Assembly: GCA_947495915.1 (NCBI GenBank)
Contig: CANMAW010000005.1
Location: forward strand, 124,001 to 188,000
DNA: 64,000 nucleotides
Reading direction: 5' to 3'
From: Maribacter algarum (ex Lu et al. 2025) (nom. illeg.)
Lineage (GTDB): Bacteria; Bacteroidota; Bacteroidia; Flavobacteriales; Flavobacteriaceae
The notes below the pieces were generated by a model. It was not told the origin of the DNA and did not search any database. It saw only the letters and a program-made list of their open reading frames with translations. A program made the position numbers and the translations under genes. Positions within the stretch are counted from its first letter, which is position 1. The number at the start of each line of letters is the position of its first letter. Of the stretch, positions 37,061 through 43,796 are shown in pieces.

Positions 37061-38080
37061 ATGCAGTTAAGTATCGTCATACCATGTTATAATATGGAGC
37101 GCTATCTACCAGAGTGTTTAGACAGCTTGCTATATCAAAATTTGAACCCTGCTGAATATGAGGTAATTATTGTAAATGATGAATCAAAAGATTCAACATT
37201 AAAAGTTGCCAATAATTATGCCGCGAAGCATTCAAATATGATTGTAGTTGACAAAAAGAATGCGGGTGTTGGTGCAGCAAGAAATTCTGGATTCGATATT
37301 GCGAAAGGAAAATACTTGTACTTTCTAGATCCTGATGATTATTTAGCAAAAAATACGGTGACTACGATTTTAGGACTTATGGAGGCCAATGACCTAGATA
37401 TTTTGACCTTTCATAGTATGCCTGTAGTCAAAAAGCATGTTCCAAATTCATTAAATATTGAACACGGCGTTAAAGAATTGGTGGTGCGAGATGGCATTTC
37501 GTATATCGCCAATATAAAACATCACAATGAAATTTGGTGGTACTTTATTAAACGTGAATTCATGTTGAAATCTAAGGTTCGTTTTATTGAAGGAAAATGG
37601 ATGGAAGATGCTATTCTTACATCTGAACTTTTTCTTAAAGCAAAACGTATTGCCCATGCTGACTGTGATGTACATCGCTATCGTATTTTACCTACATCAG
37701 CAATGCGTAATAAAAGTCCAGAACATTACAACAAAGTGATTTTTGACAATGCAAATGCAGCACACGTATACGCTGAGCTCATTGAGTCAGTACCCAAGAA
37801 TCACCCAAATGCAAAAGCATGTATCAAAAGGCTTAAAACTAGGCAACAATCATTTGTATTTTTCTTAATGGTACGATTAATGAAATCAGACATTTCTATA
37901 GATCGAATTCCTGAAATGCTAAGTGGCTTTGAAAAAGTGGATGCTTACCCTCTTAAAAAATTTATTGGTGAAGATTACCATGGTATTGGATACTCCTTTT
38001 TGGTTTTTATTTTTAATCGAAAATCGTTAATAAATCCATTCATAAAGATCTTTAGAACTTTTTATAACATTGGCAAATGA
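37061..38080 (+). CDS. GT2-family glycosyltransferase
   Basis: An inverting GT-A enzyme of 339 residues with SIVIPCYNMERYLPECLDSL at the N-terminus, VIIVNDESKDST, NAGVGAARNSGFDIAKGKY and the DxD-type LDPDDYL (about residues 88-94). A C-terminal helical region carries a WYFIKREF block and the conserved EDAILTSELFLKA. It follows the initiating transferase by 6 bp, so it could add the second sugar. Its TGA overlaps the next ATG by four bases. Confidence 0.92.
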   Translation: MQLSIVIPCYNMERYLPECLDSLLYQNLNPAEYEVIIVNDESKDSTLKVANNYAAKHSNMIVVDKKNAGVGAARNSGFDIAKGKYLYFLDPDDYLAKNTVTTILGLMEANDLDILTFHSMPVVKKHVPNSLNIEHGVKELVVRDGISYIANIKHHNEIWWYFIKREFMLKSKVRFIEGKWMEDAILTSELFLKAKRIAHADCDVHRYRILPTSAMRNKSPEHYNKVIFDNANAAHVYAELIESVPKNHPNAKACIKRLKTRQQSFVFFLMVRLMKSDISIDRIPEMLSGFEKVDAYPLKKFIGEDYHGIGYSFLVFIFNRKSLINPFIKIFRTFYNIGK

Positions 38081-39045
38081 ATATTTTAATCACTTCAGCT
38101 GGTAGACGAGTATCACTGGTTAGAGCTTTTCAAAAAGAATTAACAACAATTTTTCCGAATGGAAAAGTTATTGCCGCAGACGCTAATCCAAAATTATCAG
38201 CTGCTTGCCATACCGCTGATAGCTATTTTGAAGTTCCAAGGCTTGACAACCCTAATTATATACAAGTTTTAATCGAAAAATGTAAAGTTCAAAACATTCG
38301 ATTAATCATTCCAACTATTGATACCGAACTTTTACTTCTCGCCAAAAACAGAGAAGTGCTAGAAGCAGAAGGTATAATTCCGGTAATAGCTTCAGAAAGC
38401 TTTATACAAAAATGCCGTGATAAAAGAGTGATTCACGATTTTTTTGAGTCACATAATGTGGCAATCGCAAAAGAGTATTCAAAAACTGACTACAAGCTGC
38501 CTTTATTTATAAAACCTATTGACGGCAGTAGAAGTGTTGATACCTATTTAATTAAAACAAAAGAAGATTTAACCGATTATCACTTTTCTAATGAAAAATT
38601 AATGTTCTTAGAATATATAGATCATAACTTGTATGATGAATACACCTGCGATCTTTATTTTGATAAAAGGCATCAATTAAAGTGTGTTGTGCCAAGAAAA
38701 CGAATTGAAGTTAGAGATGGTGAAGTCAATAAGGCCGTTACTTGCAATAATGAACTGGTATCGTATATTCGTAAAAATCTAAGTTATGTAGATGGAGCAG
38801 TAGGTTGTTTAACTGCACAATTTTTTCTACACAAAACAGATTCAAAAATTTACGGAATTGAAATAAATCCTAGATTTGGAGGCGGATATCCATTGTCATA
38901 CTTAGCTGGAGCAAACTTTCCGAAATGGATAATTTCCGAGTATTTACAACATGAAAATATAAGCGAACAATTTGATAGTTGGGAAGATAACCTACTTATG
39001 ATTCGATATGATGATGAAATATTAGTACATGGATATTCAAGTTGA
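38077..39045 (+). CDS. ATP-grasp family protein (carbamoyl-phosphate-synthase-like)
   Basis: ATP-grasp enzymes join a carboxylate to an amine or thiol through an acyl-phosphate. The 322-residue protein starts with a Rossmann-like preATP-grasp domain (NILITSAGRRVSLVRAFQ, DANPKLSAACHTAD). It has LFIKPIDGSRSVDTY, MFLEYIDHNLYDEYTCDLYF and the metal-binding EINPRFGGGYPLSYLAG. It overlaps the GT2 gene before it by 4 bp and the HAD gene after it by 17 bp, so the three are tightly coupled. In a polysaccharide locus this suggests attachment of an amino acid or other amide to a sugar, but the substrate cannot be inferred. Confidence 0.82.
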   Translation: MNILITSAGRRVSLVRAFQKELTTIFPNGKVIAADANPKLSAACHTADSYFEVPRLDNPNYIQVLIEKCKVQNIRLIIPTIDTELLLLAKNREVLEAEGIIPVIASESFIQKCRDKRVIHDFFESHNVAIAKEYSKTDYKLPLFIKPIDGSRSVDTYLIKTKEDLTDYHFSNEKLMFLEYIDHNLYDEYTCDLYFDKRHQLKCVVPRKRIEVRDGEVNKAVTCNNELVSYIRKNLSYVDGAVGCLTAQFFLHKTDSKIYGIEINPRFGGGYPLSYLAGANFPKWIISEYLQHENISEQFDSWEDNLLMIRYDDEILVHGYSS

Positions 39046-39697
39046 TTCTCAAACCGTTATAGTTTTCGATCTTGACGATACTCTTTATAATGAAATTGAA
39101 TATTTAAAGTCAGCCTATATTCAAATTTCTAAAGAATTAGAGCCTAACAAATGGAAACGTTTGTACGCTACACTTTTTTCAATGTATAGAAATAAGCTTA
39201 ATGCATTTGAATATATCACCTCAAATTATGATATTTCAGTTAAATATTTAATTGAGCTATACAGAAATCACTATCCAGACATATTACCTTTTCCTGGTGT
39301 CGTTGAAAGTTTGAAGAAAATTAAAACCATTGGTGGGCACGTCGCAGTACTTACAGATGGTAGATCTATAACCCAACGAAACAAAATTTCTGCACTTGGT
39401 TTAAATGAACTAATTGATTTTATAATTATTTCTGAAGAAATTGGAACTGAAAAACCAAACAAAAAAAACTTCTTAGCAATAGAAAAGAAATTCAATGCTA
39501 ATAATTACTATTACATTGGCGATAATATTAAAAAAGACTTTATTAGTCCAAATTCCCTGAAATGGAATAGCGTCTGTATTTTAGATGCTGGGTTGAATAT
39601 TCACAGTAATGCTTATAATTATATTAACAATGAGCATCAACCTGAAAGATTTGCTCTTGCTTTCAAAGACCTAAACTTCATAAAATCAATAGATTAA
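39029..39697 (+). CDS. HAD-superfamily hydrolase
   Basis: A probable phosphatase of 222 residues. Motif I is VFDLDDTLYNE (two catalytic Asp, residues 14 and 16), motif II is AVLTDGRS, motif III is the Lys in ISEEIGTEKPNKKNF, and motif IV is YYIGDNIKKDF. A helical cap lies between motifs I and II. The start lies 17 bp inside the upstream ATP-grasp gene, an unusually long overlap that suggests a coupled pair. The substrate is likely a sugar phosphate or the product of the ATP-grasp enzyme. Confidence 0.85.
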   Translation: MDIQVDSQTVIVFDLDDTLYNEIEYLKSAYIQISKELEPNKWKRLYATLFSMYRNKLNAFEYITSNYDISVKYLIELYRNHYPDILPFPGVVESLKKIKTIGGHVAVLTDGRSITQRNKISALGLNELIDFIIISEEIGTEKPNKKNFLAIEKKFNANNYYYIGDNIKKDFISPNSLKWNSVCILDAGLNIHSNAYNYINNEHQPERFALAFKDLNFIKSID

Positions 39698-39758
39698 TAG
39701 GTTTTACATATTACACACTTAGATTTTTACAGAAAATGAAATTAAAAATCAAAAAAAG

Positions 39759-39789
39759 TTGGACACAATAAATCCAAATTGTACATTTG
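39759..39789 (+). promoter_or_regulatory. Consensus promoter upstream of the large HAD gene
   Basis: TTG at 39759-39761 and TACATTTG at 39782-39789 are 20 nt apart, a full match to the flavobacterial consensus. Transcription would begin near 39796, about 220 nt before the coding start. The -7 element overlaps the left half of the operator-like repeat. Confidence 0.6.
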
Positions 39790-39815
39790 GTCGTATATAA
39801 ATAGCATTTCATCGA
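39783..39815 (+). promoter_or_regulatory. Paired operator candidate with 21-bp period, overlapping a -7 element
   Basis: ACATTTGGTCGT (39783-39794, 8 of 12 matching) and the exact GCATTTCATCGA (39804-39815) start 21 bp apart. The left half-site covers seven of the eight bases of the -7 element and the right lies at or after the predicted start, a position more suited to repression than activation. Confidence 0.55.
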
Positions 39816-40016
39816 TGATTTTAAGTTAACCAAGAATCATTTGGCTCTTATACCCCATAATTATGAACACCTATCAGCCCTCAGTAGTTAAAAGTTTTCT
39901 TGAAAATTTGAATGAGAAAATTGTAATTTGGCTATATAATAGGTCACAGATCTTATTTACATTACTGGTTTAGTACGAATTAAGTATATTTATTGCCTAA
40001 CCATTAAACCTTTCCC

Positions 40017-42065
40017 TTGGCAAGCTTGATTCCTAAAATCGAGAAGATTTCTTCTGGTAAAATCATTTTCACTGATTTCTTTGATACGTTAGTTCACAGA
40101 AAAGTTCACCCTAATTATACTTTAAAATTATGGGCAAAATTGATGATCCGAGAATTAGCCATCCATATCTCAGTCAATGAATTATATACTATAAGGACTG
40201 ATGCTCTTCAATTTTTATCAGATAAGCTGAAAGAAAATTTATTAGAAATTCCCTATGAATTTTTAATTAAAGAGGTACACAATCGATTGCTAAACGCCAA
40301 CCTAATCACTACTAAAAACCTTGAAGAGTTTTATAAAATTTTTGAGCAAGCAGATTATGTTGCTGAAGTTTCAGTGCAATTCAAGAATAATCTAATAATT
40401 AATGATCTCATTAGTTTAAAAAATCAAGGGTATCAAATTTTTCTCATTACCGATTTCTTTTTTTCGAAAGAGCTCATGTTGCGTATAATAGATCATCACG
40501 ACCTCACGAATTTATTTGATGAAATTTTTGTTTCAGCTGATGTACGCAAAAGTAAAGAAACAGGCTCTATCTATCCCTTTGTTCTTAGAGAGCTAAATGT
40601 TTCGGCTGAAGACGCAATTATGATTGGGGATAATAAGGCTAGTGACATTATCAATTCTGGCCATTGCGGTATACGAAGTATTCATACAAAAAACCTTTCG
40701 CATCATCGGCGCAATAAGCTTAATTTATTCGGTAGTGATGATCATAGTTTTGAAAAAGTTTGTACTCAACTTGAAAAAAAATGTCAGAAAAGTAATTTTC
40801 CGTTCAGTGAATATATCATTCATTTCTATTTCTTTACCGAACGCCTATACACCAAAGCAATAGAGCAAGGTATTAACGATTTATTTTTTTTAGCACGAGA
40901 AGGTCAATATTTAAAAACATTATTCGACCTGTATCAAGAATTAAATCAATTTACCGATTCAAAAAAAATTAAAACTCATTATCTTAAAGCATCAAGACAA
41001 TCGGCGCAAAAACTAGCTTTACAGCCACTAAACGAAGAAAATTTCGAAGGTTTCGCAAAGATACATGGCGAAATGTCGCTTTATCATTTTTTACAGTGGT
41101 TTTTATTTTCTGAGGACATTCAAGGCAAAATCATATCTGAAATTGGTGTCGACCCTAATGAAACACATCATAATATCTTTCATTCAGAGGTAATGGGAAA
41201 ATTAAAAATGAACCCCACTTTTGTAAAAGAATATGAAGCTACACGTGTAAATCAAAGAAATGCATTTAATGTATATTTAAACTCTTTTGGAGTTAATTTT
41301 GAAGCAGACGGAATCACTTTAGTTGATGTTGGTTGGGGAGGAACAATGCAAGAAAGTTTGTATCACTTTTTAGAGGAAAAAATTCCGGTTACTGGTTATT
41401 ACATCGGACTAAAAGAAATCTATAACATACAACCAGACACCAATAGGTATGGTTTAAATTTCTCAATCTATCCCTGTAGAGATCGTTCTTTTGATATTTT
41501 AAAAGCAAACGGACAACTTTATGAACAACTATTAGCTGCTTCTCATGGTAGTACCTTAGGCTATACCCTGATTGATGATGTTGCTGATACGATAGAATTT
41601 CATGAAGAAAATGAAAAATATGTTTTTGACACCTATATATCAGACATTCAAGATTTTATGCTTCAGGAATTTGAAAATTTCTTCATTAATTTAAGATCTA
41701 TCAATTATTCTCAAAAATTAGCACAAACCTTTATGACCGATATGGCTCTTCGTGTAGGTATATTAGGAAAAAAGAAAAAAATTAAATTTATAGAAAACCT
41801 ATCAAAAGGTTTTTATCAAAATGTGGGTGAAAATAAAATTGGCCTCAATTACAAGCCAAGTCAATTAAATATGCCCAAAAGAAACTTTTTAAAAACATTT
41901 ATTCGATCTCCAGAAAAGGTTTTTAGATATCTGGTTAAAATAAAGCCGTTTATGTACGCCAAAGGTATTTATTGGGTTTCATGGCCTATAAACCTAACCT
42001 ATTATTATATCAAATTTAATTTTTGGGTTAAAAAACGGTTTTTTCCCAAAAAACTAATACGATAA
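40017..42065 (+). CDS. Large HAD-domain protein with uncharacterised C-terminal domain
   Basis: A 682-residue protein whose first 240 residues form a HAD hydrolase: motif I FTDFFDTLVHRKVHP, motif II FLITDFFFSKELM, motif III SADVRKSKETGSIY, motif IV IMIGDNKASDI. The remaining 440 residues carry LFFLAREGQYLKTLFDLYQE (about 290) and TLVDVGWGGTMQESL (about 440), blocks I have seen in HAD fusions of other surface-polysaccharide loci but for which I know no proven activity. A basic C-terminus has two hydrophobic aromatic stretches that may touch the membrane. The start is TTG (40017 or 40026), since an in-frame stop lies 3 codons upstream. It is the last gene of the polysaccharide region. Confidence 0.78.
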   Translation: MASLIPKIEKISSGKIIFTDFFDTLVHRKVHPNYTLKLWAKLMIRELAIHISVNELYTIRTDALQFLSDKLKENLLEIPYEFLIKEVHNRLLNANLITTKNLEEFYKIFEQADYVAEVSVQFKNNLIINDLISLKNQGYQIFLITDFFFSKELMLRIIDHHDLTNLFDEIFVSADVRKSKETGSIYPFVLRELNVSAEDAIMIGDNKASDIINSGHCGIRSIHTKNLSHHRRNKLNLFGSDDHSFEKVCTQLEKKCQKSNFPFSEYIIHFYFFTERLYTKAIEQGINDLFFLAREGQYLKTLFDLYQELNQFTDSKKIKTHYLKASRQSAQKLALQPLNEENFEGFAKIHGEMSLYHFLQWFLFSEDIQGKIISEIGVDPNETHHNIFHSEVMGKLKMNPTFVKEYEATRVNQRNAFNVYLNSFGVNFEADGITLVDVGWGGTMQESLYHFLEEKIPVTGYYIGLKEIYNIQPDTNRYGLNFSIYPCRDRSFDILKANGQLYEQLLAASHGSTLGYTLIDDVADTIEFHEENEKYVFDTYISDIQDFMLQEFENFFINLRSINYSQKLAQTFMTDMALRVGILGKKKKIKFIENLSKGFYQNVGENKIGLNYKPSQLNMPKRNFLKTFIRSPEKVFRYLVKIKPFMYAKGIYWVSWPINLTYYYIKFNFWVKKRFFPKKLIR

Positions 42066-42090
42066 AAATTACCAAACATAATAGTTGTAA

Positions 42091-42564
42091 CTATTTCACC
42101 GCAGAACCTACAACCACCTGCTTTTCAGAAATTGGCATTTTGTAAACACAAAACGGACTCGCTTCTATGTTTTGATTTTTAGATTTTTCATTACCGTCAG
42201 AAAACTGAGTTAACATTATTTCAGAATCTGTCTCTTCTAAGAATTTCAAGGTTAAGGCACTATTTTGTGGATGCCGGCCACTACAATACACAACTACCAT
42301 TTCTTTTGTGAAGTCAATAACTGGCAAAGGGATTCTAGGCTTACGAGTTAAATTAATCTTGGAATAAAAGCTTTTTAAACGCTTTTCATCTTTAAACACC
42401 ATAATTTCTCTCGCATCAAAACTGCTATTTTCTTCAACTAATAATAATTCTAACTGTTGTTCATTCTCCATGGTTGTTTGAACGGTTTCATTATTCAATG
42501 TCACTTTCTTTTGCCCATTACAAGACAACAAAAACAAAGAAACTACAATAGCTATTAATTTCAT
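42091..42564 (-). CDS. Small SPII lipoprotein of unknown function
   Basis: A 157-residue predicted lipoprotein: signal peptide KLIAIVVSLFLLSC with Cys15, then NGQKK. The mature part is a small beta-rich domain with EMVVVYCSGRHPQNSALTL, weakly like PrcB C-terminal-type domains (a VVV strand followed by a turn), but I would not rely on that. Its ATG overlaps the stop of bshA by one base (TAATG), so the two are co-expressed on the minus strand. It converges with the large HAD gene ending at 42065. Confidence 0.75.
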   Translation of the reverse strand: MKLIAIVVSLFLLSCNGQKKVTLNNETVQTTMENEQQLELLLVEENSSFDAREIMVFKDEKRLKSFYSKINLTRKPRIPLPVIDFTKEMVVVYCSGRHPQNSALTLKFLEETDSEIMLTQFSDGNEKSKNQNIEASPFCVYKMPISEKQVVVGSAVK

Positions 42565-43709
42565 TAACTGAACGTTTTATTAAACCTACTTTCGTATGCT
42601 TTTTTATAAACTGCTTCGTATAAAGGAAGCACATTTAATATATCAAATTTTTCTGCAGATTTCACGGCGTTAGCTTTAAACTTTTCTAATACAGCATCGT
42701 CACTTAAAATTTTAAGTGCATTTTCAGCCATTTCATCTACATCACCAACATCACTCAAAAACCCTGTTACTCCTTGTTCATTTACTTCCGGTATACCACC
42801 GGTATTACTTGAAATTACCGGTACTTTATTCATCATAGCTTCTAAAGCTGCTAAACCAAAACTTTCAGATTCCGAAGGAAGTAAAAACAAATCTGAAAAA
42901 CAAAGAATACGGTCGATCTCATTACTATTTCCCAAGAAAATAACGCGTTCAGAAATACCCAATTCTTCACATAACTTTTCAGCCCCAGCCTTTTCAGGCC
43001 CTTCTCCTACCATAACCAATTTAGCGGGTACTTCTTTTTGAATTTTATTAAAAATTTGCACCACATCAGGAATTCGTTTTACCTTTCGAAAGTTGCTGAT
43101 ATGAGTTACAATTTTCTCATGATCTTCCGCCATCAAAGAACGTTGGCAATCTGTAAATGAACTGCTATACTTACGCTTATCGATAAAATTTGGTATCACT
43201 TCAATCTCGTTTCGAATATCAAAAATATCTAAGGTTTGCGCTTTCAAACTTTCTGAAACAGAAGTAACTACGTCCGATTTATTTATACTAAAAGTTACTG
43301 CTGGTTTATAAAAAGGATGTTTACCAACTAAAGTAATATCAGTGCCATGCAGCGTGGTAATCATAGGAATATGAATATTTTCTTCAGCCAACATTTTCTT
43401 GGCCATATAACCTGCATATGCATGTGGAATGGCGTAATGAACATGTAACAATTCAATGCCATACAACTTAATAGTATCTACTAATTTACTTGATAAAGCC
43501 AACTCATAGGGTTGATATTTAAAAAGGGGATATTCAGGTACATGTACTTCGTGAAAATGAATTTTATTATTCAATAACCCCAGGCGCACAGGTTGGCGAT
43601 AGGTTACAAAATGTACTTCATGCCCTCTATCAGCTAAAGCTATTCCTAATTCTGTGGCTACAACCCCACTTCCACCAAAGGTTGGGTAACATACTATTGC
43701 TATTTTCAT
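42564..43709 (-). CDS. bshA: N-acetyl-alpha-D-glucosaminyl L-malate synthase (bacillithiol synthesis)
   Basis: A GT4 enzyme that joins GlcNAc from UDP-GlcNAc to L-malate, the first step of bacillithiol, the low-molecular-weight thiol of many flavobacteria. The N-terminus KIAIVCYPTFGGSGVVATEL and HYAIPHAYAGYMAKKML are diagnostic of BshA, with the GT4 C-terminal motifs VMVGEGPEK, LLPSESESFGLAALEAM and ISSNTGGIPEV. The frame is open to a TTG at 43712; I chose the ATG at 43709. The length of 381 is typical. Confidence 0.96.
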   Translation of the reverse strand: MKIAIVCYPTFGGSGVVATELGIALADRGHEVHFVTYRQPVRLGLLNNKIHFHEVHVPEYPLFKYQPYELALSSKLVDTIKLYGIELLHVHYAIPHAYAGYMAKKMLAEENIHIPMITTLHGTDITLVGKHPFYKPAVTFSINKSDVVTSVSESLKAQTLDIFDIRNEIEVIPNFIDKRKYSSSFTDCQRSLMAEDHEKIVTHISNFRKVKRIPDVVQIFNKIQKEVPAKLVMVGEGPEKAGAEKLCEELGISERVIFLGNSNEIDRILCFSDLFLLPSESESFGLAALEAMMNKVPVISSNTGGIPEVNEQGVTGFLSDVGDVDEMAENALKILSDDAVLEKFKANAVKSAEKFDILNVLPLYEAVYKKAYESRFNKTFS

Positions 43710-43796
43710 CAATCAAATTTAGTGAATACTAGTAATAAGTCGAGCTAGTAGATTTTTATTTACAGAAAATTTAAGAGAAATGGTAGTATAAAAAGT

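Larger units (their letters stand above)
39698..40016 (+). other. 319-bp gap before the large HAD fusion gene
   Basis: It contains a consensus promoter (39759-39789) and an overlapping pair of operator-like direct repeats (39783-39815), both listed separately. About 200 bp of AT-rich sequence without other signals follows up to 40017. No open frame or terminator is visible. Confidence 0.65.

Noticed and set aside
40624-40863. A 79-codon frame within the HAD fusion gene.
   Set aside because: It lies inside a gene whose own motifs continue through the region in another frame; no frameshift is indicated.
42080-42095. Small inverted repeat AATAGTT-GT-AACTATT between convergent genes.
   Set aside because: The stem is only 7 bp, AT-rich and without a T run; too weak for a terminator.
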